A stretch of 64,000 bases of DNA. It comes from Metabacillus flavus. GTDB taxonomy: Bacteria > Bacillota > Bacilli > Bacillales > Bacillaceae. How positions within the stretch are numbered: the stretch's first letter is position 1; each line of letters begins with the position of its first letter. Shown here one piece after another: positions 8,824-19,435 of the stretch. The stretch spans positions 3,038,001-3,102,000 of the forward strand of contig NZ_JAGVRK010000001.1 of NCBI RefSeq assembly GCF_018283675.1, given 5' to 3'. The translations under genes were made by a program, and so were the position numbers. The notes beneath the pieces were generated by a model. The model saw only the letters and a list, made by a program, of their open reading frames with translations. It had not been told where the DNA came from and made no database searches.

Positions 8824-8873
8824 TATAATTGAAGAAGATTGTCTTCTATTGTGAACTAAAGGAGAGAAGAGAA

Positions 8874-9809
8874 ATGCACCCTGACACACACACGCATTCA
8901 GCTCCTTCCATAGAACCTGATAAAAATTGGCGGATTTGGTGGATGCTTATGCGGCCTCACACCTTAACGGCAGCCTTTATTCCGGTAGCGATTGGAACCG
9001 TAATGGCCATGAAGGAAGGATCATTTAACGTTTTGCTGTTTTTATCAATGCTGGCAGCCTCAGTTCTCATTCAGGCAGCCACCAATATGTTTAATGAGTA
9101 TTTTGATTACAAAAGGGGACTAGATAACGAAAACTCCATAGGAATTGGAGGAGCGATTGTACGGAATGGCGTTAAGCCGCAAACTGTTCTTAGTTTGGCA
9201 TTTGCTTTTTTCGGAATATCAACCTTACTGGGCATCTATATCTGCTTCCAATCGAGCTGGTGGATTGCTGCGATTGGCACACTTTGCATGATTGCAGGCT
9301 ATCTGTATACAGGCGGACCTCTGCCTATCGCTTATACACCGTTTGGAGAACTGACAGCAGGTCTTTTCATGGGAGTCGTCATTATCCTGATTTCTTTTTA
9401 TATTCAAACCGGAACAATCAGCATGGATGCCTTCCTGATTTCGCTGCCTGTCTCGATATTGGTGGGAGCCATTCTTCTTTCCAATAATATCCGGGATTTG
9501 GACGGCGATAAAGAAAACGGCCGCAAAACTCTGGCCATTTTAATGGGGCGCAAAAAAGCCATTGATTTCCTGGCTCTATTATTTATCTGTTCTTATATAT
9601 TTATTATTGCCTTTATTGTTGCAGGGACCGCATCTTTTTGGAGCCTTCTTGTATTCCTGAGTGTACCAAAATCCGTCTTTGCTGTTAAAGCTTTTAGAGG
9701 TAAAAGTCTTCCAATTGAAATGATGCCGGCTATGGTGGCTACAGCACAAACCAACACACAGTTTGGCCTGCTGCTCGCTGCCGGACTCTTTATAAGCTAT
9801 CTAGTGTAA
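8874..9809 (+). CDS. menA: 1,4-Dihydroxy-2-naphthoate polyprenyltransferase
   Basis: A 311-residue UbiA-family membrane prenyltransferase that attaches the polyprenyl chain to DHNA, giving demethylmenaquinone. The two aspartate-rich motifs are present: NMFNEYFDYKRGLD and NNIRDLDGDKENGRKT. About eight to nine hydrophobic helices follow each other. I place the start at ATG 8874 because AAAGGAGAG lies just upstream; the frame is open to a TTG at 8829 but that has no ribosome binding site. It is transcribed away from menFDHBEC, as in B. subtilis, and ends in a strong terminator. Confidence 0.95.
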   Translation: MHPDTHTHSAPSIEPDKNWRIWWMLMRPHTLTAAFIPVAIGTVMAMKEGSFNVLLFLSMLAASVLIQAATNMFNEYFDYKRGLDNENSIGIGGAIVRNGVKPQTVLSLAFAFFGISTLLGIYICFQSSWWIAAIGTLCMIAGYLYTGGPLPIAYTPFGELTAGLFMGVVIILISFYIQTGTISMDAFLISLPVSILVGAILLSNNIRDLDGDKENGRKTLAILMGRKKAIDFLALLFICSYIFIIAFIVAGTASFWSLLVFLSVPKSVFAVKAFRGKSLPIEMMPAMVATAQTNTQFGLLLAAGLFISYLV

Positions 9810-9835
9810 CACGGTCCAAGACCGTGTTTTTTTTT
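9810..9835 (+). terminator. Terminator of menA
   Basis: CACGGT (9810-9815) pairs with ACCGTG (9821-9826), followed by nine T. Confidence 0.95.
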
Positions 9836-9894
9836 GCTGTTTGCCCATACTAAGTAAAGGTATTTAAATTTCAATGTATGGAGGGAGAACTGCT

Positions 9895-10638
9895 ATGCTA
9901 ACAGATCACCAGCTGAATGCCTTCCGGGAACAGCTTCAGACTGCGAAAAAAGAGCTTGAATTAAGATTTGCGGATAACGGTCACTTTGGACTTGAAAGCG
10001 GACATCCGCATGACACAGTGGGAGAACTATCCAGCTATGATAATCACCCGGGGGATGAAGGAACTGAACTGTATGAGCGTGAAAAAGATGTTGCCTTAAA
10101 TGAACATGCAGAAGAAGAACTTAGTGATATTAACCGGGCATTAATGGCGATTGAAAAAGGGACTTACGGAAAATGCGAAGTATGCGGCACAGATATCCCA
10201 GCTGAACGATTGGAAGCAATCCCATCTGCCACTACATGCAAAGAGCACTCGCCCAACCAGTCTATATCCTCAGATCGTCCCATTGAAGAAGAAGTACTAT
10301 CTCCTCCATTTGGAAGATTCACTTCTGACGATAAAGATTCAGTCGCATTTGACGCAGAGGATGCGTATCAGGAAACAGCAAGCTTTGGGTCGTCGGAATC
10401 TCCTTCAGATTTTGAATATCCAATGGAGGATTATGAGGATGCATACATTGAATCGGACGAGCGCATAGGTTATGTAGAGGATTACGAAAATTTTGCCGGA
10501 ACGGATATCGAAGGCAAAAACGTGACAATCTATCCAAATGATGAGCATGAAATATATGAGGACGCCCTTGATGAAGAAGGCATCATGACCTCCTTTGGCG
10601 ACCTTCCTGCATCTGAAAAAGAACGTTATACCGATTGA
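9895..10638 (+). CDS. yteA: YteA-type DksA/TraR zinc-finger protein
   Basis: A 247-residue acidic protein of the bacilli-specific YteA family, distantly related to DksA/TraR, which bind RNA polymerase. I start it at ATG 9895 (MLTDHQLNAF) because GGAGGG lies nine bases upstream; the frame opens at 9874 but that start would precede the site. The N-terminal part is helical, and the conserved HPHDTVGELSSYDNHPGDE and LYEREKDVAL stretches follow (about residues 37-70). The finger is Cys94-x2-Cys97 with Cys115-x2-His118, so it could still bind zinc. The C-terminal 120 residues are Asp/Glu-rich and probably disordered. It follows menA, as in B. subtilis. Role is unknown beyond possible RNA polymerase interaction. 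Confidence 0.9.
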   Translation: MLTDHQLNAFREQLQTAKKELELRFADNGHFGLESGHPHDTVGELSSYDNHPGDEGTELYEREKDVALNEHAEEELSDINRALMAIEKGTYGKCEVCGTDIPAERLEAIPSATTCKEHSPNQSISSDRPIEEEVLSPPFGRFTSDDKDSVAFDAEDAYQETASFGSSESPSDFEYPMEDYEDAYIESDERIGYVEDYENFAGTDIEGKNVTIYPNDEHEIYEDALDEEGIMTSFGDLPASEKERYTD

Positions 10639-10679
10639 CACACGGGAGCAGTTTACTCTCTTTTCCTGCGAAGGATAGA

Positions 10680-10695
10680 GGAGCTAAAAAGCTCC
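10680..10695 (+). terminator. Small hairpin after yteA
   Basis: GGAGCT (10680-10685) pairs with AGCTCC (10690-10695) around an AAAA loop; no T run follows, so on its own it is more a 3' end stabiliser than a terminator. Confidence 0.4.
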
Positions 10696-10711
10696 CCTGA
10701 GAATAATGCAG

Positions 10712-10740
10712 AAACCCGGAAGCGCTCCGGGTTTTGTTTT
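10712..10740 (+). terminator. Terminator of yteA
   Basis: AAACCCGGA and TCCGGGTTT flank a short loop (10712-10734) and are followed by TGTTTTT. Confidence 0.9.
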
Positions 10741-11021
10741 TCGTTTTTGATGAATGGATTTTCCTGTTTACTTAACCATAATGGGTTAAGCTGATGGAGC
10801 TGACATCAGCCTAAACCAATCCCTTGCGAAAGATGCTTTGAGTTCTTATTTTCCGGACACCGCCTATTTTCTAAGCCTATCCACAGGTTTTAAACCGCTA
10901 GCTTAAGTGAATAGAAAGAAATACAGCGGTTCTCAATGAGGTCCGCCTTTAAGTATTTACCATAGATCCTGAGTTGAAGCGGGGGTTTGGTAAATTATCA
11001 GTTAAACGAGGAGGAGCATCC

Positions 11022-11486
11022 ATGGTACGATCCATACTTATTTTTGTTATTACATATGCCTTATTTTTGATAAGCGGATTTTTGTTTCAAATTGATCAAA
11101 GCTGGTATGATGCGCTGAATAAACCTGCTTGGACACCTGCCGGAGGTACAATCGGAATGATTTGGTCGATTCTTTTCGCATGTATCGCGGCTTCAATTAC
11201 CATCATTGATCGAAAAGCAGGGGGACTTAACAACCTTAAGCCTGCATTTTGGATCATACTAATTGTGAATTATCTCTCTAATCAATTGTTCAGCTTTTTC
11301 CAGTTCAGTCAAAAAAACCTTGGTCTTGCGACGATTGACTGCGCCATTGTTGCCATTTCTGCAATCATTTTAACCGTCTTTGCGTTTAATATTCAAAAAA
11401 TAGCGGGTATTCTGCTTGTTCCATATGTGCTGTGGACTTCATTTGCCACCTTCTTATCGTTTATGTTTTACTCGATGAATTTATAA
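11022..11486 (+). CDS. tspO: TspO/MBR family membrane protein
   Basis: A 154-residue protein with five predicted membrane helices, the fold of tryptophan-rich sensory proteins (TspO, mitochondrial benzodiazepine receptor). Family marks are WYDALNKPAWTPAG in the first loop, the NQLFSFFQFSQKNLGLATIDC segment and PYVLWTSFATFLSF in the last helix. TspO proteins bind porphyrins and may break them down; the natural role in bacilli is open. ATG 11022 follows GAGGAGGAG; an upstream TTG at 10974 in frame has no such site. In B. subtilis the relative is YtaB, in the same neighbourhood as the glg genes. Confidence 0.9.
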   Translation: MVRSILIFVITYALFLISGFLFQIDQSWYDALNKPAWTPAGGTIGMIWSILFACIAASITIIDRKAGGLNNLKPAFWIILIVNYLSNQLFSFFQFSQKNLGLATIDCAIVAISAIILTVFAFNIQKIAGILLVPYVLWTSFATFLSFMFYSMNL

Positions 11487-11492
11487 ACACAA

Positions 11493-11518
11493 AGAGCCTT
11501 GCCGCCGGACAAGGCTCT
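11493..11518. terminator. Bidirectional terminator between the TspO and LysM/M23 genes
   Basis: AGAGCCTTG (11493-11501) and CAAGGCTCT (11510-11518) form a 9-bp stem between convergent genes. Confidence 0.8.
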
Positions 11519-11523
11519 CTTGT

Positions 11524-12357
11524 TTAATTAGCTTCCCACTGAGTTAAATATGGATAAGGATTAATGGCTTTAAAGCTTGAGTCATACAAACCGAAATGCA
11601 AATGGGAGACAAATTTTCCCGTCGTCCCCTCAGGACCATATCCGCTGCTTCCAACATATCCGATTAATTGCCCTTTCTTAATATCTGTTCCTGGATCAAT
11701 TCCATCCGCATATTTAGAAAGATGTGCGTAATAAACGTTATATCCGTCAGGTGTATTAATTGTCAATCTCCATCCGCCAAGTTCGTTCCATCCTTTTCGT
11801 GAAACGCTTCCGTCAGTAGCGGCATACACTGGGGTGCCTTCTTTAGCCATGATATCTGTACCCTCATGAACCCTTGCCCCGCCATACTCTCTTGATTTTC
11901 CCCATGTATCCACAAATGGATCATACGTACCTTCATTTAGAGGAAACTGCCCGCTGTCCAGAGAGGATAAATTCTGATCTGCATTCACTTCAAGCTTTTG
12001 TCCAGCATAGATGGAGTCGGATTGGAGGCTGTTTAAGCTTTTAAGCTCAGCTACACTCATTTTATACTTTAAAGCTATACCGCTTAGAGTTTCTCCGCTT
12101 TCGACTGTATGTATGGATGCTCCCTTTACTTCAGTAATTCCATCGCCGATTTTTAGTGATTGCCCCGGAAAAACAAGATCGCCTTCCAAACCATTTACCT
12201 GCATCATTTGAGCAACTGTCATATTGTGGCTGTTCGCAAGTTCGGAAAGAGTATCGCCCTGCTGTACGGTCACTGTTTCCTCTGCAGCTGCAGGGATTGT
12301 TATAGAAGCAGCTGAGAACGCTGCCGCCAGAATCACTGGTATATACTTATGTTTCAT
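11524..12357 (-). CDS. Secreted LysM-M23 peptidoglycan endopeptidase
   Basis: A 277-residue exported protein. Residues 1-25 are a signal peptide (basic start, hydrophobic core, AAA cleavage region). Two LysM cell-wall binding repeats follow at about 28-70 and 81-124. The C-terminal M23 metallopeptidase domain has the zinc ligands His164 and Asp168 (HEGTD), a YYAHLSKY segment and SHLHFG near residue 254. Such enzymes cut peptide cross-links of the wall during growth, division or sporulation. The start codon has GGGAGG eleven bases upstream. It is transcribed as a single gene, convergent with tspO. The exact physiological role cannot be told from sequence. Confidence 0.93.
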   Translation of the reverse strand: MKHKYIPVILAAAFSAASITIPAAAEETVTVQQGDTLSELANSHNMTVAQMMQVNGLEGDLVFPGQSLKIGDGITEVKGASIHTVESGETLSGIALKYKMSVAELKSLNSLQSDSIYAGQKLEVNADQNLSSLDSGQFPLNEGTYDPFVDTWGKSREYGGARVHEGTDIMAKEGTPVYAATDGSVSRKGWNELGGWRLTINTPDGYNVYYAHLSKYADGIDPGTDIKKGQLIGYVGSSGYGPEGTTGKFVSHLHFGLYDSSFKAINPYPYLTQWEAN

Positions 12358-12594
12358 GTTGCCGCATTCCTCCCTAATAATTGTTGGATAGACACCTATC
12401 CCATGAGAAGGTTCGAACTGCCCCAGCTCTTTACTTCGCAGTTAGAAAAAACCAAACGGATTGTCCTATGAAAAAGAGATTTTTTACAAAAACAGGTGTG
12501 TTTAGACTCTTACTGGATTTTCACCCAATTTCCTATGGCTCCATTTCTCACGAGCATGCATATGGTAAAAGCAAACTGCACGGGAGGAAATCCA

Positions 12595-13320
12595 ATGGAT
12601 GATCTAAATAAACCTGACAGAAAGACAGCTGTCCTGCTTGCAGACTGCTGCCTCCTGGCTTATGAAGGTGCACGGAATGGCGGAGATTTTAAAGCACCTG
12701 AAGGCTTTGTTAAGGCAGCCTCTTTAAGAGGAAATGTTCTCGGTCAAAACGAGTGGATTGGATTTATCATTGAATCGGATCAGCACATTATCGTTTCCTT
12801 TCGAGGGAGCCAGTCAGAACCTGATTGGGCAGCTACAGGAGATATCGAGCAAGTTGCTTATCCGTATGCATCCGCTGGCCTGGCCCACGATGGCTTTCTT
12901 GGAATCTATCAGTCTTTTCGAACAGATTTATACAAGGCTATCAGAAACCGCTCACCACGAAAAAGCCTATACTTTACGGGACACAGTCTCGGGGCAGGTA
13001 TTGCAACCCTTGCTTCCCTTGACGCAGCAGAAAATACGGTAAATCCCATTATATATATGTATAATTTCGGAAGTCCTAAGACAGGAAACAGACGATTCGT
13101 TTCTTCTTATAGTAAATCAGGAATCCGCTATTGCAGGTTTGTAAACAGAGAAGACCTTGTCCCGCTTCTTCCACCAGGAAAAATAACAGATTTTAGTTTG
13201 GGCAAAAACTATTACTATGCCCATCTGCCAAATCAATGCTTATTCTCTCTACAAACCGGAACCATTGCCGGAAACCACAGCATGGCAACTTACTATAAAG
13301 CAGCCGCGCAGCTTCCATAA
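12595..13320 (+). CDS. Class 3 (fungal-type) lipase family protein
   Basis: A 241-residue alpha/beta hydrolase of the lipase_3 family (PF01764 type). The triad is Ser131 in GHSLGAG, Asp187 in NREDLVP and His228 in GNHSMATYY; SFRGSQSEPDW provides the oxyanion region. There is no signal peptide, so it is probably cytoplasmic or released by other means. I choose ATG 12595 because GGGAGGA (12582-12588) precedes it; the frame is open to 12496 but without a ribosome binding site. Substrates are likely lipid or short-chain esters. It is convergent with glgP. Confidence 0.88.
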   Translation: MDDLNKPDRKTAVLLADCCLLAYEGARNGGDFKAPEGFVKAASLRGNVLGQNEWIGFIIESDQHIIVSFRGSQSEPDWAATGDIEQVAYPYASAGLAHDGFLGIYQSFRTDLYKAIRNRSPRKSLYFTGHSLGAGIATLASLDAAENTVNPIIYMYNFGSPKTGNRRFVSSYSKSGIRYCRFVNREDLVPLLPPGKITDFSLGKNYYYAHLPNQCLFSLQTGTIAGNHSMATYYKAAAQLP

Positions 13321-13325
13321 CGGCA

Positions 13326-13358
13326 AATAGCGCCCCTTCCTGGAGGAGGGGCGCTATT
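13326..13358. terminator. Bidirectional terminator between lipase gene and glgP
   Basis: AATAGCGCCCC (13326-13336) and GGGGCGCTATT (13348-13358) form a perfect 11-bp stem between the convergent genes. Confidence 0.9.
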
Positions 13359-13364
13359 GCAGAG

Positions 13365-15770
13365 TTAAATGGGCTTGATATTCCAAATTCCATCTGCGTA
13401 CTCTTTAATTGTTCTGTCGCTGGAAAATGAACCGGAATAAGCGATATTAATTAACGATTTTTCCTGCCATTCACCTTTATTAATGAAGGTCTGCTCCACC
13501 CTCTCCTGTGCTTCTGCATAGGATGAAAAGTCTTTAAGAACAAAATATTGATCATTATGGGCGATAAGAGAATCATAGATCGCTTCGAATTCTCCTTCTG
13601 TTTCATGGAAAAAACCGTTAATCAGCTGATCCGTTGCCTGGCGGATCCGAACGTCGTGATGGTAATATTCTGTTGAACGGTATCCTCCATTCTCATAATA
13701 ATCCAGGACTTGTTCTGCAGTCAGGCCAAAGGTAAAGATATTAGGAGTGCCAACTGATTCAAGAATCTCTACATTTGCTCCATCAAGAGTACCGAGAGTT
13801 AAGGCGCCATTCATCATAAATTTCATGTTTCCTGTACCGGAAGCCTCTTTAGATGCAGTGGAAATTTGTTCACTTACATCAGCCGCCGGGAAAATGGACT
13901 CAGCAAGCGAAACACGGTAATTTTCCATGAAAACCACTTTAATCATCTTGGAGACTTTAGGATCTGAATTAACCTTCTCGGCTAAGGAATTAATTAGCTT
14001 TATGACTTTTTTTGCATAATAGTAGCCAGGCGACGCCTTTGCCCCAAAAATGAACGTACGCGGATAAACAGAGAAGTTGGAATCTTCCCGGATCCGATTA
14101 TACAGATACATAATATGAAGCACATTGAGCAGCTGCCGTTTATAGGCATGAAGCCGCTTGACCTGCACATCAAAGATGGAAGAGGGATCGACCTTCATTG
14201 AAGATTGCTCAAAAATTTTCTGAGCCAAAATCTCCTTGCGCGCCTGTTTAATTTTAGCTGTTTTTTCCTTCATGCCCTCATCATAGATAAAACGCTTCAG
14301 CTGGATCAAATATTCAGGATCCTTCACCCACCGATCGCCGATTGCCTCAGTGATCGTATCTGCAAGTTCTGGATTTGCCTTTAGCAGCCACCTTCTATGA
14401 GCAATTCCATTTGTCTTATTATTGAATTTCTCAGGCTCAAATTCATAGAAAAGCTTCATTTCACGCATTCTGAGGATATCGGAATGGATTTTTGCAACCC
14501 CATTGACACTATGGCTTCCTGCAATCGCCAGATGAGCCATCTTAACAAGGCCATGGGCAAGGATGGCCATTTGCTCGATTCTATTCCAGTCGCCGGGATA
14601 TCTCTCCCATAATGCTTTACAGTAGCGTTCATTAATTTCTTCAACAATTAAATAGATTCTTGGAAGAAGCGGTTTAAACAAATAAATCGGCCATTTTTCA
14701 AGGGCTTCTGACAATGTTGTATGATTCGTGTAGGAGATGGTATTTGTGGTGATTTTCCAGGCTTCTTCCCATTCCATTCGTTCTTCATCCAGAAGAATTC
14801 TCATCAATTCCGGAATCGCCAATACAGGATGGGTATCATTAATATGAATAGCCACCATTTCATGAAAATTATGAAGGCTGCCATTCTTTTTACGAAAGGA
14901 GCGAATGATGCTCTGCAAGCTGGCTGATACAAGGAAATACTGCTGCTTAAGGCGTAAAATTTTCCCTTCATCATGTGTATCATCCGGATAAAGGAATTCA
15001 GAAACTGCCTCGGTTTCCCGCTTGTAAGTTAGCAAATCTCTGTTTAGGGGAGGATGATGGGCGGGCTCTGCGCTCCATAAGCGGAGCGTGTTCACTGTGC
15101 TGGTTTCATAGCCAATCATTGGCATATCATATGGAACGGCAACGACCGTTTCCGGCGAAACATGTTTGAATTCCAGTTTACCATCCACTTCACGGCTTTC
15201 AGTCGTTCCCCAAAAAGCAATATCAACTGCCTGATCGGGTTTTCTGACTTCCCACACGTTTCCATGGCGCAGCCATTGTTCTGGATACTCAACCTGATAG
15301 CCATCTGCAATCTTCTGATCAAACAACCCATGTTTGTATCGGATTCCGCAGCCATGGCCTGGAAGGTCAAGCGAAGCAAGAGAATCAAGGAAACAAGCAG
15401 CAAGGCGGCCAAGACCGCCATTGCCTAAGCCTGCATCCGATTCCGACTCTTCTATATCCGTTAAGCTGATTCCAAGTTCTTCAAGACCCTTTTCTACAAC
15501 CTCCCGGATACCAAGGTTCAACAGGTTTTGCCCCATTAATTTACCGAGCAAAAATTCTATTGATAAATAATAGACCTGCTTATTGTTGGCAGAGCGGTTT
15601 TTTTCATTTGTTTCAATCCAGTTCGTGCTGATGTATTCTCTTACCATATGGCCTAAAGTATTGTATTGATCCCTGCTGGTAGACTCTCTGAACGTCTTTC
15701 CATATGTCATTTCCAGCCTTTTTAGAAAACTTTTCTGGAAAGATTCTTTACTTGAGAACAATACTCCCAC
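13365..15770 (-). CDS. glgP: Glycogen phosphorylase
   Basis: An 801-residue family GT35 enzyme that releases glucose-1-phosphate from glycogen with phosphate, using pyridoxal phosphate. The PLP-binding region runs from [14 protein letters not shown] to [31 protein letters not shown] and the [23 protein letters not shown] regions are family hallmarks. It is the last gene of glgBCDAP and overlaps glgA by 23 bases. The length matches bacterial phosphorylases. The bidirectional terminator directly follows the stop codon. Confidence 0.96.
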   Translation of the reverse strand: MGVLFSSKESFQKSFLKRLEMTYGKTFRESTSRDQYNTLGHMVREYISTNWIETNEKNRSANNKQVYYLSIEFLLGKLMGQNLLNLGIREVVEKGLEELGISLTDIEESESDAGLGNGGLGRLAACFLDSLASLDLPGHGCGIRYKHGLFDQKIADGYQVEYPEQWLRHGNVWEVRKPDQAVDIAFWGTTESREVDGKLEFKHVSPETVVAVPYDMPMIGYETSTVNTLRLWSAEPAHHPPLNRDLLTYKRETEAVSEFLYPDDTHDEGKILRLKQQYFLVSASLQSIIRSFRKKNGSLHNFHEMVAIHINDTHPVLAIPELMRILLDEERMEWEEAWKITTNTISYTNHTTLSEALEKWPIYLFKPLLPRIYLIVEEINERYCKALWERYPGDWNRIEQMAILAHGLVKMAHLAIAGSHSVNGVAKIHSDILRMREMKLFYEFEPEKFNNKTNGIAHRRWLLKANPELADTITEAIGDRWVKDPEYLIQLKRFIYDEGMKEKTAKIKQARKEILAQKIFEQSSMKVDPSSIFDVQVKRLHAYKRQLLNVLHIMYLYNRIREDSNFSVYPRTFIFGAKASPGYYYAKKVIKLINSLAEKVNSDPKVSKMIKVVFMENYRVSLAESIFPAADVSEQISTASKEASGTGNMKFMMNGALTLGTLDGANVEILESVGTPNIFTFGLTAEQVLDYYENGGYRSTEYYHHDVRIRQATDQLINGFFHETEGEFEAIYDSLIAHNDQYFVLKDFSSYAEAQERVEQTFINKGEWQEKSLINIAYSGSFSSDRTIKEYADGIWNIKPI

Positions 15771-17202
15771 TTCCCATCAAATCAGTATAGAGCTGATTGT
15801 ATTTGCTGGCAGATTGAGACCAGCTGTAATCCTGGCTCATTGCGTTCCTGACAAGTTTATTCCATAATTCTTTATCCTCTCTGTAAATAGAGAGAGCACG
15901 CCTAACCGTATGCATCATGTCATGAGCATTAAAACTTTTGAATGAAAATCCATTTCCTTCACCTGTTGCTTCGTTGTAGGAAAGAACCGTATCATTCAGA
16001 CCGCCGGTTTCCCGAACCACAGGGATCGAGCCATATCGAAGGGCTATAAGCTGTCCAAGTCCGCAAGGTTCAAATCTGGAAGGCATCAGGAATAAGTCAG
16101 AACCTGCATACACTCTGTGGGCTAATGGCTCATCAAAGCCTATGTACGCTTTTACATTCTCAGGATATTTATGTTCCATATGGCGGAAATAGTTTTCAAA
16201 CTCATCTTCGCCTGTGCCAAGAATGATCCACTGCGTATCGCTGTCCACCATCTCTTCCATCACATGTCGCACAAGATCAAGACCCTTTTGTTTAGTCAGC
16301 CTTGTAACCATGGAGATAACCGGGACATCGGGTTTTTCAGGAAGACCGAACATTTTTTGCAAAGCAGCTTTATTATCCTGTTTCTTCTCAAGAGTTGACA
16401 CATCAAAAGGTGCTTTGAGGAAAGCATCTTTTGCAGGATTGTAAATTGTGTCATCGATTCCATTCAGGATTCCATGTAGGGAGGCGCCTTTTGCCCTCAG
16501 CAATCCGTCAAGACGCTCACCATAATAAGGAGTCTGAATTTCTTCCATATAGGTTGGGCTGACGGTAGTAATGGCTGAAGAAGAAATGATCGCTGCTTTC
16601 ATGAAGTTCACGCATTGATAAAATTCCAATTTATCGGCTGTGAAATCCTCATGTCCAAGGTTCAGGAGATCATAAATGATCTCCTGAGGGAAAATCCCTT
16701 GAAACTCAAGATTATGAATCGTAAAGACTGTTTTCATTTCAGCATAAAATGGATCAGCTGCATACACCTCATTCAGGAAATATGCCACCATGCCTGTATG
16801 CCAATCATGGCTATGAATAACATCGGGCTGAAAATCGATGGCTTTAATTGCTTCCAGAACGGCTCTTGAAAAAAATGAAAACCTTTCGCCATCATCGTAA
16901 TGCCCATACAAAGAGTCACGTTTAAAATAATATTCGTTATCCAGAAAATAATACGTAACCCCATCCATCTCAAAAACTTCAATGCCGCAGAACTGAGATC
17001 TCCAGCCTACAGCCACTTCAATCTCTTTTACTTTTGTCATCTGTTCTCTGTATTTTTCGGGAATCTGCCCATACTTCGGCATGATGACTCTTACATCAGA
17101 TCCTAACCGGGTAAGTTCTTTCGGCAGCGCCCCGGCTACATCGGCCAAACCGCCGGATTTGACGAAAGGCACACATTCAGATACGGCAAACAAAATTTTC
17201 AC
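15748..17202 (-). CDS. glgA: Glycogen synthase (ADP-glucose)
   Basis: A 484-residue GT5 enzyme that extends alpha-1,4-glucan from ADP-glucose. The N-terminus has [13 protein letters not shown] (the KxGGL ADP-glucose motif at about residues 15-19). The C-terminal domain has [20 protein letters not shown] and a GGLNDTV segment, typical of the acceptor and nucleotide sites. It starts at ATG 17202, overlapping glgD by four bases, and overlaps glgP by 23. All conserved regions are intact. Confidence 0.96.
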   Translation of the reverse strand: MKILFAVSECVPFVKSGGLADVAGALPKELTRLGSDVRVIMPKYGQIPEKYREQMTKVKEIEVAVGWRSQFCGIEVFEMDGVTYYFLDNEYYFKRDSLYGHYDDGERFSFFSRAVLEAIKAIDFQPDVIHSHDWHTGMVAYFLNEVYAADPFYAEMKTVFTIHNLEFQGIFPQEIIYDLLNLGHEDFTADKLEFYQCVNFMKAAIISSSAITTVSPTYMEEIQTPYYGERLDGLLRAKGASLHGILNGIDDTIYNPAKDAFLKAPFDVSTLEKKQDNKAALQKMFGLPEKPDVPVISMVTRLTKQKGLDLVRHVMEEMVDSDTQWIILGTGEDEFENYFRHMEHKYPENVKAYIGFDEPLAHRVYAGSDLFLMPSRFEPCGLGQLIALRYGSIPVVRETGGLNDTVLSYNEATGEGNGFSFKSFNAHDMMHTVRRALSIYREDKELWNKLVRNAMSQDYSWSQSASKYNQLYTDLMGSGSIVLK

Positions 17203-18227
17203 GACTTAATCAGCACTCCTTGGACAGATCCTTTGCGCAGAACAATTGGGTGCTCCATTGTACCTTTCAGAACTTCGTGGCTTCCAATTTTAACATCCTT
17301 ATCTAGAATAACGTTATCAAGCACGCAGTTTTCGCCCACAGTGGATTTCTGCATAATAATCCCATTTTTTATTACAGTATCTTTGCCAATATGAACTGCT
17401 CTGAAGATGATGGAATTTTCTACATGCCCTTCAATACGGCAGCCATTTGCAATCATAGAATTGCGTACATATGAGGATTTAAGATATTTAGTAGGAGGTT
17501 CATCCTTTACTTTCGTATAAATAGGCGCAGCTTTAGGGAAAAGCTCTTTCCAAACTTCCGGCTTTAACAGATCAAGACTGTAGCGGAAATAAGACTGAAT
17601 GGAATCAATCACCGAAACGTAGCCGTTATACGCATATTCACAGATGTTCAGCTGGGATCTGCCTTCATTTACTACTTGATTTAATGTTGTAAATCCATTG
17701 TTATCATAGGAGGAAATTAAATCTTTCAGCAGTGAGGTTTTAAGCACATACATTTGCAGAGAATTGCCTTCTTTAGTGATTTCCGTTACATCGCAGCCCA
17801 TTTCAATATGGTGCTTAAGGACTTTGCAGAAATCAATGTTGCAAACAGTATGGCTGTTTGTAATAACTGTATATTCCTGACGGCTTCTTTTGAAATAATC
17901 AAAATGATCTTTGAATTGGCGGAACGATCCGAATTCATCGTATTCATCATGCAGATGCGGAGAAGGGAAAAAGAACAGGCCGTCCCGTTTTCTGTTTAAA
18001 TCCCACTCTTTTCCTGATCCAAGGTGATCCATTAAAGAACGGTATTGGTATTTAGGGAATATAGCGACGCTGTCTACTCCTGAATTAACCAAATTAGAAA
18101 GTACAAAATCTATTAATCTATATCTTCCACCAAAGGGAATAGCAGCCATTGAACGATTTTGTATTAAATCATCAATATTCTGGCTATGCGCTGTTGCATC
18201 AATTATTCCAAGCATGCTCATGTTCAT
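17199..18227 (-). CDS. glgD: Glucose-1-phosphate adenylyltransferase subunit GlgD
   Basis: A 342-residue nucleotidyltransferase-like protein with a left-handed beta-helix C-terminal part. It is the regulatory partner of GlgC in bacilli. The N-terminal loop reads [12 protein letters not shown], and the glycine-rich GGKGSR activator loop found in GlgC is absent, as expected for a non-catalytic subunit. I start it at ATG 18227 ([12 protein letters not shown]) because GAGGTGG lies six to seven bases upstream; the frame also opens at TTG 18251, which would include that site. It overlaps glgA by four bases. Confidence 0.93.
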   Translation of the reverse strand: MNMSMLGIIDATAHSQNIDDLIQNRSMAAIPFGGRYRLIDFVLSNLVNSGVDSVAIFPKYQYRSLMDHLGSGKEWDLNRKRDGLFFFPSPHLHDEYDEFGSFRQFKDHFDYFKRSRQEYTVITNSHTVCNIDFCKVLKHHIEMGCDVTEITKEGNSLQMYVLKTSLLKDLISSYDNNGFTTLNQVVNEGRSQLNICEYAYNGYVSVIDSIQSYFRYSLDLLKPEVWKELFPKAAPIYTKVKDEPPTKYLKSSYVRNSMIANGCRIEGHVENSIIFRAVHIGKDTVIKNGIIMQKSTVGENCVLDNVILDKDVKIGSHEVLKGTMEHPIVLRKGSVQGVLIKS

Positions 18228-18256
18228 GCTTTGCCACCTCTTTCGTCTCAAGTAGT

Positions 18257-19435
18257 TTACGTTCTTTTTTCAGTGACTTCTGCATCGCGCGCAGCCACTT
18301 GCTGCTGTCTAATATAGTCCGGAGTAACAAGCAGGACTTCTTCTAATTCAGGGTTTGAGCGAATAACCGTTCCATCCTCAATGGTCATTCCGCTTGGAAC
18401 GATGGCATTCTCAATATAGACGTTGTTTCCAATTACCGCATCCGGCATGACAACACACTTTTTAAGGAAGGTATCTTTGCCCACTGTTACACCCTGGAAC
18501 AGGACGGAATGCTGTACGGTTCCGTATACAACACAGCCCTCATTTACAAGAGAATCGGTTACTTCTGCTTCTGCAGAAATAAATTGCGGCGGCTGGTTTG
18601 GATTGACAGAATAAATTCTCCAATCCTGACTGAACAGATTAAGCTCAGGATCGTCTTTTAATAGATCCATATTTGCTTCCCATAGACTTTTCACAGTTCC
18701 TACGTCTTTCCAGTACCCTTTGTACGGATAAGCTACAAGCTTTTTCTTTTCTTCAATCAGGAGTGGAATAACGTCTTTCCCAAAGTCATTGCTGGAATAC
18801 GGATTGCGCTCATCCATCTCCAAATATTCCTGAAGGACAGACCATTTAAAGATATATACGCCCATTGAAGCGAGGTTATTTTTAGGATTTTGAGGTTTTT
18901 CATCGAACTCAACGACTTCCATCTGCTCGTTCGTGTTCATGATTCCGAATCTGTTTGCTTCTTCCCAAGGGACTTCAATAACTGAAATGGAAACGTCGGC
19001 GTTTCTTTCAACATGGTAGTCCAGCATCTTAGAGTAATCCATCTTATAGATGTGATCACCAGAAAGAATCAGTACGTATTCAGGGTCATATTGCTCTAAA
19101 TAATTTAAATTCTGGTAGATGGCACTTGCTGTGCCTTTATACCATTTTACTTCAGAGGATTCTGCATATGGGGGAAGTACGGTTACCCCTCCATTTTTAC
19201 GATCCAGGTCCCACGCGCTTCCAATTCCGATATACGAGTGAAGAACAAGCGGCTGGTACTGTGTAAGAACCCCTACAGTATCAATTCCAGAGTTTGTGCA
19301 ATTGCTCAGAGTAAAATCGATTATTCTGTATTTCCCTCCAAATGGAACGGCAGGCTTCGCCAAATTCTTAGTTAATGAACTAAGACGGCTGCCTTTCCCC
19401 CCTGCCAGAAGCATTGCTACGCATTTCTTTTTCAT
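18257..19435 (-). CDS. glgC: Glucose-1-phosphate adenylyltransferase, catalytic subunit
   Basis: A 392-residue enzyme that makes ADP-glucose from glucose-1-phosphate and ATP, the first committed step of glycogen synthesis. [11 protein letters not shown] (residues 8-18) is the nucleotide loop. [38 protein letters not shown] and VVEFDEKP are conserved catalytic regions. The C-terminal beta-helix carries the hexapeptide-type repeats. Its first 56 bases overlap the end of glgB in another frame, an unusually long overlap. Confidence 0.95.
   Translation of the reverse strand: MKKKCVAMLLAGGKGSRLSSLTKNLAKPAVPFGGKYRIIDFTLSNCTNSGIDTVGVLTQYQPLVLHSYIGIGSAWDLDRKNGGVTVLPPYAESSEVKWYKGTASAIYQNLNYLEQYDPEYVLILSGDHIYKMDYSKMLDYHVERNADVSISVIEVPWEEANRFGIMNTNEQMEVVEFDEKPQNPKNNLASMGVYIFKWSVLQEYLEMDERNPYSSNDFGKDVIPLLIEEKKKLVAYPYKGYWKDVGTVKSLWEANMDLLKDDPELNLFSQDWRIYSVNPNQPPQFISAEAEVTDSLVNEGCVVYGTVQHSVLFQGVTVGKDTFLKKCVVMPDAVIGNNVYIENAIVPSGMTIEDGTVIRSNPELEEVLLVTPDYIRQQQVAARDAEVTEKRT

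Larger units (their letters stand above)
10639..11021. other. Intergenic stretch between yteA and the TspO gene
   Basis: 383 bases. The first third holds two hairpins (10680-10695 and 10712-10740). The rest shows no convincing ORF. A weak 7-bp inverted repeat (AACCGCT / AGCGGTT, near 10897-10936) lies upstream of the TspO gene. I see no clear promoter. Confidence 0.5.

Noticed and set aside
8795-8829. TTGACA paired with the perfect TATAAT at 8824-8829 as menA promoter
   Set aside because: The spacer would be 23 bases, too long for sigma-A; TACACT at 17 bases is preferred.
12381-12602. Plus-strand ORF of 73 aa before the lipase gene
   Set aside because: No ribosome binding site and it overlaps the start region of the lipase in another frame.
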